From: Streptomyces celluloflavus | GTDB lineage: Bacteria > Actinomycetota > Actinomycetes > Streptomycetales > Streptomycetaceae | Length of the DNA: 64,000 bases | Assembly (NCBI GenBank): GCA_000720995.1 | Contig: JOEL01000012.1 | Span: forward strand, 62,001 to 126,000 | Direction of reading: 5' to 3' | Shown here: piece by piece, positions 1-11,528 of the stretch | How positions within the stretch are numbered: position 1 is the first letter of the stretch | How the letters are laid out: each line of letters opens with the position of its first letter | Program-made: the position numbers and the translations under genes | The notes under the pieces: generated by a model | Told to the model about the DNA's origin: nothing | The model's database searches: none | The model's input: only the letters and a program-made list of their open reading frames with translations

Positions 1-354
1 CGTCCACGGGCCGACGGCCGAGACCTTCAGCGGGCCCTGGTATCCCTGGGTGAACTCCTCCAGGGCGTCCAGGTCTTCGCCGAGCCAGGCGCGGGCCCGC
101 CGGGTGTCCCGCCCCGGGCGGTCGCTGATCCGCCAGCCGCTGGGCTCCACATGGGCGTAGACCTCGACTAGCATCCCGGCGGTCCGCCCGATCATGTCGG
201 CGCCCGGCCCTCTGGCCGGCAGTTCCGGCAGGTGGGGGAAGGTTTCCAGCGACCCGGTCACGGTCTTCGCCGCTTCCCGCGCGTCACCGCCCGGCATCGA
301 CCCGACCCCGGTCGCCGCGCCCGCGGCCCACGCATACGTACTGTTCTCGCTCAC
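1..354 (-). CDS. Methionine synthase-like protein (5' part only)
   Basis: Open frame running off the left edge; the first 118 codons are visible, from GTG. The N-terminus reads MSENSTYAWAAG, then ATGVGSMPG, then a PHLPELPARGPGADMIGRT stretch. This is the pattern of the short actinobacterial proteins of the cobalamin-independent methionine synthase/uroporphyrinogen decarboxylase (MetE C-terminal barrel) family. In full-length MetE the barrel transfers a methyl group from methyltetrahydrofolate to homocysteine through a zinc site; those zinc ligands lie beyond the window, so activity cannot be judged. It is the last visible gene of a leftward run (gdh, LOG, SDR, this gene). The start is chosen because the conserved GVGSMPG motif begins 15 residues in; the ribosome binding site is weak. 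Confidence 0.65.
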   Translation of the reverse strand, partial: MSENSTYAWAAGAATGVGSMPGGDAREAAKTVTGSLETFPHLPELPARGPGADMIGRTAGMLVEVYAHVEPSGWRISDRPGRDTRRARAWLGEDLDALEEFTQGYQGPLKVSAVGPWT

Positions 355-676
355 CCCGGAAGGGTATGTGGCGGCGCGGCGGGGGTGCGGTGGCAGGGGC
401 ACGCGGTTCAGCGGGCACCGGGGGCGGAGGACGTCGCGCCGGGTGCGTACGCCCGGCCGGCGGGGCGGTGCGGGCGCGGGCCCTGGATCTCACGCCCCGT
501 ACCCCGCCCCCGCGCTCGGCTCCGCCTCGGGGCTCGGGTGCGCGGCGGGCTTCGCCGGGAGCGTGCCCGGCGGGCGCGTGGGCAGCCGGGGGCGTACACA
601 GCCGGGACCGCCCCGGAGGCCCGGCGGCCCGGGGCGGTCCCAGGGGTTCGACGGCCCGGGGTGGTCCCGGGCAGGG
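355..676. other. GC-rich intergenic stretch without a gene
   Basis: No convincing coding sequence on either strand; the open frames here are GC-rich shadows with arginine/proline composition. It holds the terminator-like hairpin at 604-641 and a partly repeated GGCCCGGGG-GGTCCC unit at about 627-670. Confidence 0.6.
604..641 (-). terminator. Hairpin downstream of the SDR gene
   Basis: Perfect 13-bp inverted repeat (GGGACCGCCCCGG at 604-616, its complement at 629-641) with a 12-nt loop, 36 bases beyond the stop of the leftward short-chain dehydrogenase. There is no U-tract, as is usual for Streptomyces terminators. Confidence 0.6.
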
Positions 677-1366
677 TCAGCGGCCCGGCCGCACCGATAC
701 GTCGTTCAGCTCCGCGTCCCGCGGCAGATCGATGGCGGTGATGATGGCCGTGGCGACCGACTCCGGGTCGATCCAGCGGGAGGCGTCGTACTCCTTGCCC
801 TCCTGCCGGTGGGTGCTCTCCTGCATGGGAGTGGCCGTACGGCCCGGGTAGACCGAGGTCACGCGGACGCCGTTGTCGTGCTCCTCCGCGCGGAGCGAGT
901 CGGCCAGCGCCCGCAGACCGTGTTTGCTCGCGGCGTACGCCCCCCACTCGGCGTGCGCCGCGAGCCCGGCGCCGGAGTTGACGAAGACGACATGTCCCTG
1001 CGCGACGCGCACCAGCGGCAGCAGCAGCCGGGTGAGCTCGGCGGGCGCGACGAGGTTGACGGCGAGCTGCCGCTGCCATGCCTTGGCGCCCAGGTCGCCG
1101 ACCGCGCCGAGTTCGATGACGCCCGCGATGTGCTGGAGCGAATCGATCCGCTCCGGCAGCGGCTGCTGTCCCAGTGCCCAGGAGAGCTTCTCCGGATTGC
1201 CCAGTTCGCCGACGATCGTGCGGGCGCCCGGGAACCGTTCTGCCAGCTCTTTCGCCCGGCCCGCGTCCCGTGCCAGCAGCCACAGCTGCTCACCGCGCTC
1301 CGCGAGCCGCCGTGCGACCGCCGCTCCGATGCCCGACCCTGCGCCCGTGATCAAGTGCGTTCCCAT
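677..1366 (-). CDS. Short-chain dehydrogenase/reductase (SDR), 229 aa
   Basis: Classical SDR of normal length. The Rossmann glycine motif TGAGSGIG is at residues 7-14, the catalytic serine lies in VNSGAG, and the Tyr-Lys pair in YAASK. Such enzymes use NAD(P)H to reduce carbonyls or oxidise alcohols in the cytoplasm; the substrate cannot be read from sequence. The start is the ATG of MGTHLITG because the nucleotide-binding strand begins immediately after it; the longer open frame upstream is arginine-rich and non-homologous. It follows the LOG-family gene by 85 bases on the same strand and may be cotranscribed. C-terminal residues ELNDVSVRPGR are usual for actinobacterial members of this group. 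Confidence 0.9.
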   Translation of the reverse strand: MGTHLITGAGSGIGAAVARRLAERGEQLWLLARDAGRAKELAERFPGARTIVGELGNPEKLSWALGQQPLPERIDSLQHIAGVIELGAVGDLGAKAWQRQLAVNLVAPAELTRLLLPLVRVAQGHVVFVNSGAGLAAHAEWGAYAASKHGLRALADSLRAEEHDNGVRVTSVYPGRTATPMQESTHRQEGKEYDASRWIDPESVATAIITAIDLPRDAELNDVSVRPGR

Positions 1367-1451
1367 GGGGCCGATCCTAACGAGCGTGACGGTCCGGACC
1401 GGGCGGAGCAGAAGCTTCCAGGGGGCGCGCGGTTGCACGCGGCGGAGCGTC

Positions 1452-1994
1452 TCAGCGCTGGACGCCGGCCTGCTCCTCCAGGTACGCGAGGGCGCTGACA
1501 CCGTCCTCCGCGAAGAAGACCAGGTCCTTGAGCGGAACCGGCAGGAAGCCCTCGGTCTCCATCCGCTGGAACTGCTCCTGCAACCCGTCGTAGAAACCGG
1601 CGGTGTTGAGCAGCACGACCGGCTTGGCGTGCATCCCGTGCTTGCGCAGCTCCAGGATCTCGGTGGCCTCGTCCAGCGTGCCCGTACCGCCGACCATCAC
1701 CACGACGGCATCGGCACGCGCCAGCAGCTGCGCCTTCCGCTCGGCCAGGTCCTTGGTGACGAGCATCTCGTCCGCGCCGGCCCGCGCCTTGTGGGCCAGG
1801 AACTCCACGGAGACGCCGATCAGCTTCCCGCCCGCCCCCTGCACCCCGTCGGCCATGACCTTCATCAGGCCGGTGTCGGAGCCGCCCCAGACCAGCGCGT
1901 GCCCGCTCTTGCCCATCAACTCGGCGAACTGGCGGGCGGGGGTGACATAGCGGTCGTCGAGATCGGCTGCGGAGCAGAAGACACAGATGTTCAT
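1452..1994 (-). CDS. LOG-family protein (cytokinin-activating phosphoribohydrolase-like), TIGR00730 type
   Basis: The 180-aa protein starts MNICVFCSAAD, the typical opening of TIGR00730/LOG proteins, with WGGSDTGLM and a VGGTGTLDE motif matching the family PGGxGTxxE nucleotide-binding loop, except that the proline is valine. LOG enzymes cleave cytokinin riboside monophosphates or related nucleotides into free base and ribose 5-phosphate; bacterial members act on AMP or cytokinin-type nucleotides. The start is the internal ATG nine codons into the open frame because MNICVFC is the conserved N-terminus. It lies downstream of gdh (141-base gap with a hairpin) and upstream of the SDR. Specific substrate unknown. 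Confidence 0.88.
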   Translation of the reverse strand: MNICVFCSAADLDDRYVTPARQFAELMGKSGHALVWGGSDTGLMKVMADGVQGAGGKLIGVSVEFLAHKARAGADEMLVTKDLAERKAQLLARADAVVVMVGGTGTLDEATEILELRKHGMHAKPVVLLNTAGFYDGLQEQFQRMETEGFLPVPLKDLVFFAEDGVSALAYLEEQAGVQR

Positions 1995-2068
1995 ACGCTT
2001 CACCCTACGAGCCGCCCACAAGCCGATTACGGGCGGGCGGGGAGCGCGCGGGGACGGGGGCGGGAACG

Positions 2069-2099
2069 GCCCCGGGATGCGCGGCGCGCGTCCCGGGGC
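2069..2099 (-). terminator. Hairpin downstream of glutamate dehydrogenase
   Basis: GCCCCGGGA at 2069-2077 pairs with TCCCGGGGC at 2091-2099; a GCGCG/CGCGC stem inside extends it. It begins 37 bases past the gdh stop on the leftward strand, a likely terminator. Confidence 0.6.
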
Positions 2100-2135
2100 G
2101 TCCCGCCGGATCGGTCCCCCGGGCCGGCGGCCGGG

Positions 2136-4798
<2,663 letters not shown>

Positions 4799-5077
4799 AC
4801 AAGGCTCCCCCAACTCGCGCTCCGTACCGCGGCGTTACCGCTCCTTTCGGCACGTTCAGCTTCCCGTACGCCCCCGCCCGGCGACAGTCACGTCTGTCCT
4901 CCCTTCCCCATGACATTTGTCAGGTTCGAAGAGCGCGCCACGCGCCACGTGGCCGGCCGCCGCGACGGCCCCACGGGACCGGTGCCCGCTCGATCGCGGT
5001 TCGGTAACTCCCGGGTGGGACCGGAGCCGGCCGCGCACAGACTGCCTCTGTCACACGGGACGGCGAAGGAGGGCCGG

Positions 5078-5647
5078 ATGGCCGGGAGCAGGGCCGGGAG
5101 CGGCCGCGTACCGCAGAAGGTCCACGAGAAGGCGCGGGGGCTGACGCTCGGCGCGTATGTGGCGACGTACCGCGGCGGCCGGCGGCAGGTGTGGCTGTGG
5201 GGACTGGCGCCGGCAGTGGCGATACCGGTGGCCGTGCCGGCCTTCCTCGCCCTGACCAGCGGTGTGACCTGGACCTACAACGGCGGCGAGGTCGATATCC
5301 GGCTGCTGCTGATCCTGCTGGTGCCCGTCGCGTTCCTCTGCGGCTTCATGCCGGTGCACGAGGTCGGGCGGCGGCGCTGCGCGGTGCACGTCTTCGAGCG
5401 GGGGATCGTCCACGACCGCGACCGACCCCGGGACCGCAAGAGCCTGCTGTGGGCCGCCCGTTGGCCGGAGCTGAAGCATGTCGCGCAGGTGGATCTGCGC
5501 CCCTGGGGGCTGACCACGGGCCCGGTCACCAGCCGCCGCTACGTCGTCCACACCCGCGACGGGGCCCGGCATGTCATCGACCACGAGCTCATCCGGGGCG
5601 AGGAGCTCGTCACGACGGCCCTCCGGCGGATCGAGCGGACCGGCTGA
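5078..5647 (+). CDS. Small membrane protein with C-terminal PH-like/DUF region, 189 aa
   Basis: The ATG at 5078 has a good GGAGG ribosome site seven bases upstream. Two adjacent hydrophobic segments (about residues 39-62 and 72-93, the latter with LLLILLVPVAFLCGFMP) follow a short cytoplasmic N-terminus containing TYRGGRRQVWLWG. The rest is soluble and beta-strand-like: CAVHVFERGIVHDRDRP, WPELKHVAQVDLRPWG and a terminal helix. This pattern resembles the bacterial pleckstrin-homology/DUF6585-type membrane-anchored proteins; function unknown. Convergent with mnmA, divergent from the VC0807-like gene. Confidence 0.7.
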   Translation: MAGSRAGSGRVPQKVHEKARGLTLGAYVATYRGGRRQVWLWGLAPAVAIPVAVPAFLALTSGVTWTYNGGEVDIRLLLILLVPVAFLCGFMPVHEVGRRRCAVHVFERGIVHDRDRPRDRKSLLWAARWPELKHVAQVDLRPWGLTTGPVTSRRYVVHTRDGARHVIDHELIRGEELVTTALRRIERTG

Positions 5648-5774
5648 CGAGAGACCGACCGGGAGACCGGCTGACCGGCCACCCCCGGGCCGGGCGGCGA
5701 CGGCCGCCCGCACAGCCTTCGCGGCGCCGTCTCCGCCGTGCCCTCAGCCGGCCGTGTCCGCGGCCCCGGCCGCC

Positions 5775-6902
5775 CTACACCGCCGCCCGCGCCCGGCGTT
5801 CCGTCGTCGCGATCGTCGCCGAGCCGACGACCCGGGTGCCGTCGTAGAGCACGATGGCCTGTCCGGGGGCGACACCGCGTACGGGGTCGGTGAAGGTGAC
5901 ATGGAGCGCGGAGCCGTCGATGAGTTCGGCGGTGACGCCCGTTTCGCCGCCGTGCGCGCGGAGCTGCGCCGTGTAGGCGGCGGGACCGGCCTGCGGGGGG
6001 TTGCCGCACCAGCGGGGCCGGATGGCGGTGAGGGCGGTGACGTCGAGGGACTCGGCGGGGCCGACGGTGACGGTGTTGTCGACCGGGGAGATGTCCAGGA
6101 CGTAGCGGGGCTTGCCGTCGGCGGCGGGGTGGCCGATGCGCAGGCCCTTGCGCTGGCCGATGGTGAAGCCGTACGCGCCGTCGTGCGTGCCGAGGCGGTT
6201 GCCGGACTCGTCGACGATGTCGCCCTCGGCGGTGCCCAGCCGCTTGGCGAGGAAGCCCTGGGTGTCGCCGTCGGCGATGAAGCAGATGTCGTGGCTGTCG
6301 GGCTTCTTGGCGACGAACAGGCCGCGGCGGGCGGCCTCTTCGCGGATCTCGGGCTTGGTGGTGCGGGTGTCGCCGAGCGGGAACATGGCGTGCGCCAGCT
6401 GCCGGTCGTCCAGGACCCCGAGGACGTAGGACTGGTCCTTGGCCATGTCGGAGGCGCGGTGCAGCTCCCGGCTGCCGTCGTCGTTGCGGACGACCGTGGC
6501 GTAGTGGCCGGTGCACACGGCGTCGAAGCCCAGGGCGAGGGCCTTGTCCAGCAGCGCGGCGAACTTGATCTTCTCGTTGCAGCGCAGGCAGGGGTTGGGG
6601 GTGCGACCGGCCTCGTACTCCGCGATGAAGTCGTCGACGACGTCCTCGCGGAAGCGTTCGGCGAGGTCCCAGACGTAGAAGGGGATGCCGATGACGTCGG
6701 CGGCGCGGCGGGCGTCGTGCGAGTCCTCGATCGTGCAGCAGCCGCGGGCGCCGGTGCGGAACGAGGTGGGGTTCTCGGAGAGCGCGAGATGCACACCGGT
6801 CACGTCGTGGCCGGCCTCGGCGGCGCGGGCGGCGGCGACGGCGGAGTCGACACCGCCGGACATGGCAGCTAGTACGCGCAGGCGGCGGGGAGCTTCAGTC
6901 AT
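5775..6902 (-). CDS. mnmA: tRNA-specific 2-thiouridylase MnmA
   Basis: 375 aa. The ATP-pyrophosphatase P-loop [15 protein letters not shown] is near the N-terminus, the first catalytic cysteine lies in the [12 protein letters not shown] motif, and the second in [11 protein letters not shown]; the C-terminal GQRKGLRIG and beta-barrel regions are intact. MnmA activates U34 of Lys/Glu/Gln tRNAs with ATP and inserts sulfur relayed from a cysteine desulfurase, here encoded nearby at 7636-8805. The ATG is set by a GGAGAGG site directly upstream and by the conserved start [17 protein letters not shown]. The much longer open frame upstream is a shadow of the divergent amidase. Confidence 0.95.
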   Translation of the reverse strand: MTEAPRRLRVLAAMSGGVDSAVAAARAAEAGHDVTGVHLALSENPTSFRTGARGCCTIEDSHDARRAADVIGIPFYVWDLAERFREDVVDDFIAEYEAGRTPNPCLRCNEKIKFAALLDKALALGFDAVCTGHYATVVRNDDGSRELHRASDMAKDQSYVLGVLDDRQLAHAMFPLGDTRTTKPEIREEAARRGLFVAKKPDSHDICFIADGDTQGFLAKRLGTAEGDIVDESGNRLGTHDGAYGFTIGQRKGLRIGHPAADGKPRYVLDISPVDNTVTVGPAESLDVTALTAIRPRWCGNPPQAGPAAYTAQLRAHGGETGVTAELIDGSALHVTFTDPVRGVAPGQAIVLYDGTRVVGSATIATTERRARAAV

Positions 6903-6956
6903 AACCTCTCCAGAGTAGACGGAACAGTCGGCCGGGCCGTAAGCGTTATCCCTCGC

Positions 6957-7643
6957 ATGGGGAAGAAGGATCCCGGCCGGCCGGGGATCAGCAGACGGCG
7001 CGCCCTGTGGCTGGGCGGCGGAGTGGCGGCGGCCGGGGCCATGGCGTACGGCGCGCGCCGGGCGCCGGACCAGGACCGCCGGGACGGCGAGGTCGACCAC
7101 CGGGGCGCCCAGTGGGTCGAGGCGTCCCCGGCGAACTTGCGGCGTGCGCACCGGCCGGCCGACTACCCCATAGACCGGGTGGTGATCCATGTCGTCCAGG
7201 GGGGCTTCCCGGTGGCGCTGCAGGTCTTCCAGGACCCGTCGCACGGCGCGGCGGCGCACTATGTCGTGCGCAAGGACGGGCATGTGGCGCAGCTGGTGCG
7301 CGAGCTGGACGTGGCGTATCACGCCGGCAACCGCCGCTACAACGAGCGCAGTATCGGCATCGAGCACGAGGGCTATGTGGACCGCCCGGAGTCCTTCACA
7401 CCCGCCATGTACGCATCATCGGCGCGGCTGACGGCCGGGATCTGCCGGCGCTACGGGTTCCCGGCCGACCGTGAGCATCTCGTCGGCCATACGGAGGTGC
7501 CGGGCACCGACCACACCGATCCGGGCCCGCACTGGGACTGGGACCGGTACATCGGGCTCGTCCGGGAGGAGCTGCGGCGCGCGCCGTCGCCCTCGCCCCG
7601 CACCTCCCGCCCCGGAGAGGTCCGGCAGAAGCCTCCTAGCTGA
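6957..7643 (+). CDS. N-acetylmuramoyl-L-alanine amidase (Amidase_2), probably Tat-exported
   Basis: 228 aa. The N-terminus carries a twin-arginine-type signal, [20 protein letters not shown], predicting export by Tat. The catalytic domain has the Amidase_2 zinc histidines in VVIHVVQGG and [14 protein letters not shown], with [14 protein letters not shown] and YHAG typical of T7-lysozyme-like/PGRP amidases that cleave the lactyl-alanine bond of peptidoglycan. The tail after the domain is proline-rich and short. It is divergent from mnmA (54-base gap with shared promoter space) and its last eight bases overlap the end of the convergent cysteine desulfurase. Confidence 0.9.
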   Translation: MGKKDPGRPGISRRRALWLGGGVAAAGAMAYGARRAPDQDRRDGEVDHRGAQWVEASPANLRRAHRPADYPIDRVVIHVVQGGFPVALQVFQDPSHGAAAHYVVRKDGHVAQLVRELDVAYHAGNRRYNERSIGIEHEGYVDRPESFTPAMYASSARLTAGICRRYGFPADREHLVGHTEVPGTDHTDPGPHWDWDRYIGLVREELRRAPSPSPRTSRPGEVRQKPPS

Positions 7644-8805
7644 GCCCCGCGCTGCGGGCGCGTTCCACCACCGGGCCGATGGCCGCCGCCAGGGCCGCCA
7701 CATCCTGCTCCGTGGAGGTGTGGCCCAGCGAGAACCGGAGCGTGCCGCGGGCCAGATCGCGGTCCATACCGGTGGCCAGCAGGACGTGACTGGGCTGGGC
7801 GACGCCGGCCGTGCAGGCGGAACCGGTCGAGCAGGCGATGCCCTGGGCGTCCAGCAGCAGCAGGAGGGAGTCGCCCTCGCAGCCGGGGAAGGAGAAGTGG
7901 GCGTTGGCGGGGAGGCGGCCGGCGGGGTCCGGGTCGCCGCCGAGGACGGCGTCGGGGGCCGCCGCGTGGACGGCCTTGACCAGCTGGTCGCGGAGGGCGC
8001 CGATGTCGCGGGCGAATTCCTCGCGGTGCGCGGCCGCGTGCCGGCCGGCGGCGGCGAAGGCGACGATGGCGGGGGTGTCGAGGGTGCCGGAGCGTACGTG
8101 CCGCTCCTGGCCGCCGCCGTGCAGCACCGGCACCGGGGCGTACTCGCGGCCCAGCAGCAGCGCGCCGCTGCCGTACGGGCCGCCGATCTTGTGGCCGGAG
8201 ACCGTCATCGCGGCGAGTTGGGAGGCGGCGAAATCGACCTCCAGCTGGCCGAACGCCTGGACCGCGTCCGCGTGCAGCGGAATGCCGAACTCCGCTGCCA
8301 CCCGAGCGAGTTCATGGACCGGCTGGACCGTGCCGATCTCGTTGTTGGCCCACATGACGGTGGCGAGCGCGACATCGCCGGGGTCGCGGGCGATGGCCTC
8401 GCGCAGCGCGTCGGGGTGCACCCGGCCGTAGGTGTCGACCGGCAGCCATTCGACGCGCGCGCCCTCGTGGCCGGCGAGCCATTCCACGGCGTCCAGGACG
8501 GCGTGGTGCTCGACGGGGCTGGCGAGGACGCGGGTGCGGGCCGGGTCGGCGTCCCGGCGGGACCAGTACAGGCCCTTGACCGCGAGGTTGTCGGCCTCGG
8601 TGCCGCCGGCCGTGAAGACGACCTCGCTGGGGCGCGCGCCGAGCGAGGCGGCGAGGGATTCGCGCGCCTCCTCGACGGCGCGCCGGGCCCGGCGGCCGGC
8701 GGCGTGCAGGGAGGACGCGTTGCCGGTGACGGTCAGCTGGGCGGTCATCGCCTGCACCGCCTCCGGGAGCATCGGAGTGGTGGCGGCGTGGTCGAGGTAA
8801 ACCAT
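7636..8805 (-). CDS. Cysteine desulfurase (NifS/IscS family)
   Basis: 389 aa, PLP-dependent. The start [12 protein letters not shown] is the family hallmark and fixes the ATG inside a longer frame. The PLP lysine is in [14 protein letters not shown], and the catalytic cysteine loop reads [12 protein letters not shown]. It removes sulfur from cysteine as a persulfide; as the only desulfurase in the window, adjacent to mnmA with the amidase between, it is the probable sulfur source for tRNA thiolation. The pairing with mnmA is common in actinobacteria. Confidence 0.93.
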   Translation of the reverse strand: MVYLDHAATTPMLPEAVQAMTAQLTVTGNASSLHAAGRRARRAVEEARESLAASLGARPSEVVFTAGGTEADNLAVKGLYWSRRDADPARTRVLASPVEHHAVLDAVEWLAGHEGARVEWLPVDTYGRVHPDALREAIARDPGDVALATVMWANNEIGTVQPVHELARVAAEFGIPLHADAVQAFGQLEVDFAASQLAAMTVSGHKIGGPYGSGALLLGREYAPVPVLHGGGQERHVRSGTLDTPAIVAFAAAGRHAAAHREEFARDIGALRDQLVKAVHAAAPDAVLGGDPDPAGRLPANAHFSFPGCEGDSLLLLLDAQGIACSTGSACTAGVAQPSHVLLATGMDRDLARGTLRFSLGHTSTEQDVAALAAAIGPVVERARSAGLS

Positions 8806-8981
8806 GGTGCGCACGATTCTACGAGGCGCCGTCGCGGGCCCCGGGGGCGCATGTCCGGTGCACGGGGCCGCAGCGTGCGGGATGTACCGGAACCGCCACC
8901 GTCGTCCCGTTATGACACCGGGCCGGGGCCGGAAGGCGGACCGCGGCCGGGACCGTCCCGTCGTCTCCATCGACACGACGG

Positions 8982-9000
8982 TAAGGAGTAATTAGCCTTA
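8982..9000. promoter_or_regulatory. 19-bp dyad resembling a DtxR/IdeR-type iron box
   Basis: TAAGG at 8982-8986 and CCTTA at 8996-9000 form inverted arms spaced as in the 19-bp actinobacterial iron-box consensus (TWAGG...CCTWA). The nine-base core AGTAATTAG is a poor match to the consensus core. It lies five bases before the ATG of the alpha/beta hydrolase, so a repressor here would block transcription or translation start. Confidence 0.3.
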
Positions 9001-9005
9001 CGGTC

Positions 9006-9836
9006 ATGACACAGTGGCTTCTGGACCGGGAATTCCACAGTTCCTCCGGCACGGTGCGATGGGCGTCGTTCGGCAAGGGCGCGGCCGGTGCACCGCCGGT
9101 CGTCCTGCTGCACGGCACCCCGTTCTCGTCCTACGTCTGGCGCCGCATCGCCCGCGGCCTCGCCGCCCGCCACCAGGTGTTCGTCTGGGACATGCCGGGC
9201 TACGGCGCCTCGGCGATGCACGCCGGACAGGACGTCTCGCTCGCCGCGCAGGCGGTCGTGTTCGGCGAGCTGCTGGCGCACTGGGAGCTGCCGGCGCCGG
9301 CCGTCGTCGCACACGACTTCGGCGGCTGCGTCGCGCTGCGCGCACATCTGCTGCACGGTGCGCGGTACGACCGGCTGGCGCTGGTGGACCCGGTGGCGCT
9401 GGCGCCCTGGGGCTCGCCGGCGTACCGCCTGCTGGGCGCGCACTCCGAGGTGTTCGCGCAGCTGCCGCCGGCGCTGCACCGGGCACTGGTGCGCGAGTAC
9501 CTCGCCTCGGCGAGCCATCCCGGCCTGCCCCCGGCCGTCCTCGACCGGCTGGTGGAGCCGTGGTGCACCGCCCAGGGACAGGCCGCGTTCTACCGCCAGA
9601 TCGCGCAGAACGACCAGCGCATGACGGACGAGGTCCAGGGGCGGTACGGCGAACTGACGCTGCCGACGCTGGTCTGCTGGGGCGCGCAGGACGCCTGGAT
9701 CCCGGCCGCGAAGGGGCACGAGCTGGCCGCCGCCATTCCCGGTGCGCGGCTGCGGCTCATCGAGGGGGCCGGGCATCTCGTCCAGGAGGACGCGCCGGAC
9801 CGGCTGACGGCGGAACTGTCGGACTTCCTCCGGTGA
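9006..9836 (+). CDS. Alpha/beta-fold hydrolase (haloalkane dehalogenase/epoxide hydrolase-like)
   Basis: 276 aa, single domain. VVLLHGTPFSSYVWR is the oxyanion-hole HG motif; the nucleophile elbow is AHDFGGCVALR with aspartate as nucleophile, as in haloalkane dehalogenases and epoxide hydrolases; the acid residue and histidine appear in CWGAQDAWIP and IEGAGHLVQED. The substrate is not predictable. The ATG MTQWLLDREFHSSSG is used; a purine-rich AAGGAG lies 17 bases upstream, too far for ideal spacing, and overlaps the dyad noted above. Convergent with the thioesterase gene, 27 bases apart. Confidence 0.88.
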   Translation: MTQWLLDREFHSSSGTVRWASFGKGAAGAPPVVLLHGTPFSSYVWRRIARGLAARHQVFVWDMPGYGASAMHAGQDVSLAAQAVVFGELLAHWELPAPAVVAHDFGGCVALRAHLLHGARYDRLALVDPVALAPWGSPAYRLLGAHSEVFAQLPPALHRALVREYLASASHPGLPPAVLDRLVEPWCTAQGQAAFYRQIAQNDQRMTDEVQGRYGELTLPTLVCWGAQDAWIPAAKGHELAAAIPGARLRLIEGAGHLVQEDAPDRLTAELSDFLR

Positions 9837-9863
9837 CCACCCGCACCGGTGGACGTCCTCGCC

Positions 9864-10712
9864 TCACCCCGTGAGCCGCACCCGCGCCAGCTGGCGGGCC
9901 TGGGCGACGAGATGGTCCGCGGAGTCCCATACCTCGGCGTCCTCCTCCAGGAAGCCGCCGGCCAGATTGCGTGTGGTGAGGGCGACGCGCAGCGGGCCGG
10001 GGGCCGGGCGGCGGCGGACGTGGGCGGTCAGCTCGACGGTGGGCACCCAGCCGGACAGCCCGAGCTCGAAGGCGGTCGGCGGCAGCGCGTCGACGGTGAG
10101 CAGGAGGGAGAGCGGATCGGGCTCGCGGCCGTCGGCGAGGCCGAACCAGCCGCGTATCTCGCCCTTGCCGGACGGCGCGCCGACCGCCCAGCCCGCGGTC
10201 GCCGGGTCCAGCCGGAGCGCGATCCGCTCGGCGAAGGACGTACCGCCGGGGACGGACGCCCGGCCGCCGGGGGCGCTGTCGGGCCCCGGGCAGTGCTCCC
10301 TCGGGGGGATGGCCGGCGGTTTGGCGGAGGTCCGGACGTCGTCGGGCAGCGCGTCGAGATCGCCGTACGCCGCGAGCACCCGCAGCCGCTCGATCTCGGT
10401 GCCGTCCTCGGCGAACTGGACGAGCGTGGCGGTGCCGGTCGACATCGTGCGGCCGGTGCGGACCACCTCGGTGCGGATGACGGCCGGGCCGGGGACGGAG
10501 GCGGTCAGGTAGTGCGCGGTGACCGAGAAGGGGTCGGGGTGCGGCAGCGCGTCGCCCAGGGCGCGGCCGACGAGGGCGAGCAGATAGCCGCCGTTGACCG
10601 CCTGGGCGATCGTCCAGCCCGCGGCGAGGTGCGCGTCATAGACGCCGGGTGCGCGGCGGACGACCGCCGTATCGCGGTCGAACTCGCTGTTACCGATGGT
10701 TGCCAATGCCAT
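9864..10712 (-). CDS. TesB-like acyl-CoA thioesterase family protein
   Basis: 282 aa double-hotdog protein. N-terminal half: VYDAHLAAGWTIAQAVNGGYLLALVGRAL, then HYLTASVPGPAVIRTEVVRTGR; C-terminal half: GWFGLADGREPDPLSLLLTVDALPP and ELTAHVRRRPAPGPL. This matches the actinobacterial thioesterase (TesB-like) group thought to hydrolyse acyl-CoAs; the physiological substrate is unknown. The ATG of MALATIGNSEFD is used; a GTG three codons upstream is an alternative. No clear ribosome site is visible, and the leader is short before AT-richer promoter sequence near 10735-10765. Confidence 0.85.
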   Translation of the reverse strand: MALATIGNSEFDRDTAVVRRAPGVYDAHLAAGWTIAQAVNGGYLLALVGRALGDALPHPDPFSVTAHYLTASVPGPAVIRTEVVRTGRTMSTGTATLVQFAEDGTEIERLRVLAAYGDLDALPDDVRTSAKPPAIPPREHCPGPDSAPGGRASVPGGTSFAERIALRLDPATAGWAVGAPSGKGEIRGWFGLADGREPDPLSLLLTVDALPPTAFELGLSGWVPTVELTAHVRRRPAPGPLRVALTTRNLAGGFLEEDAEVWDSADHLVAQARQLARVRLTG

Positions 10713-10850
10713 GGCGAGCACGCTACACCGGATAGTTACCGACCGGTAGTATTAATTTCTACGATCTCCCGGGCCGGGCGGCCGATCGTCGCTGAGCGCG
10801 CGCGTCCCGCGGGCGAAGGGCACGGCGCCGGGGCCTGAGACCATGGCGCC

Positions 10851-11486
10851 ATGCTTCATGTGCTCTACCTGGTCGGCATCGCGGCCTTCGCCGCGAGCGG
10901 GGTGCTGGCCGCCTACCGCGCCAACATGGACCCGTTCGGCGGGCTGGTCCTCGCCTTCGCCGCGTCCATCTCCGGCGGCACCCTGCGTGATCTGATCCTC
11001 GACCGACGGCCGCTGTACTGGACCCACGACTGGGTGCTGCTGACGCTGATCATCTGCGTCGGCGTCGGCACCATCGTCTATCTGCGGTTCTGGTCGCTGC
11101 CCCGCAGATCGCTGCTGGTGGTCGACGCGATCGGGCTCTCCGTCGTCACGGTGATCGGGGCGCGCGCCGCCATCGACGCGGGTGTCACCCCGCTCGCGGT
11201 GCTCATCCTCGCCGTGCTGACCGGGGTGGCCGGTGAGGTCATCCGCGATGTGCTGTGCGGGGAGTTCCCCCCGCTGCTGCTGCGCGAGGACGTCTACGCG
11301 ATCGCCGCGCTGGCCGGTGCCTGCTGCTATCTGGGGATCTACCACCTCGGCGCGGGGGCCACCACCGCCGCGGCGATCTCGGCGGGGGTGGTCTTCGCCC
11401 TGCGGATGGGCTCGGTCTACCTCGGGCTGCACCTGCCCCGGCCGCACCGCCTCTCCGGCGGCCGGGGCGGGCCGGGGTCCGGCTGA
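10851..11486 (+). CDS. TRIC-type (UPF0126) membrane channel protein
   Basis: 211 aa with about seven transmembrane helices in two repeats. The duplicated GGxxRD motif is present: ISGGTLRDLIL at about residue 45 and VAGEVIRDVLCG in the second repeat, together with phosphatidylinositol/anion-site type glycines. Prokaryotic TRIC homologues form trimeric monovalent cation channels; the physiological role in Streptomyces is unknown. The start MLHVLYLVGIAAFAASG opens directly with the first helix. It is convergent with the aminopeptidase, separated by a strong hairpin. Confidence 0.88.
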   Translation: MLHVLYLVGIAAFAASGVLAAYRANMDPFGGLVLAFAASISGGTLRDLILDRRPLYWTHDWVLLTLIICVGVGTIVYLRFWSLPRRSLLVVDAIGLSVVTVIGARAAIDAGVTPLAVLILAVLTGVAGEVIRDVLCGEFPPLLLREDVYAIAALAGACCYLGIYHLGAGATTAAAISAGVVFALRMGSVYLGLHLPRPHRLSGGRGGPGSG

Positions 11487-11492
11487 CGCCGG

Positions 11493-11521
11493 GCCGGGCG
11501 CGCCGCGGGTGCGCGCCCGGC
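11493..11521. terminator. Bidirectional hairpin between convergent genes
   Basis: Perfect 10-bp stem GCCGGGCGCG (11493-11502) with its complement at 11512-11521 and a 9-nt loop, located between the TRIC gene stop and the aminopeptidase stop, so it can serve both. Confidence 0.65.
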
Positions 11522-11528
11522 TACCCCC

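Noticed and set aside
10737-10748. TACCGACCGGTA in front of the thioesterase gene, resembling some TetR sites
   Set aside because: Only the central ACCGGT is symmetric; outer positions do not pair, so it was not called an operator.
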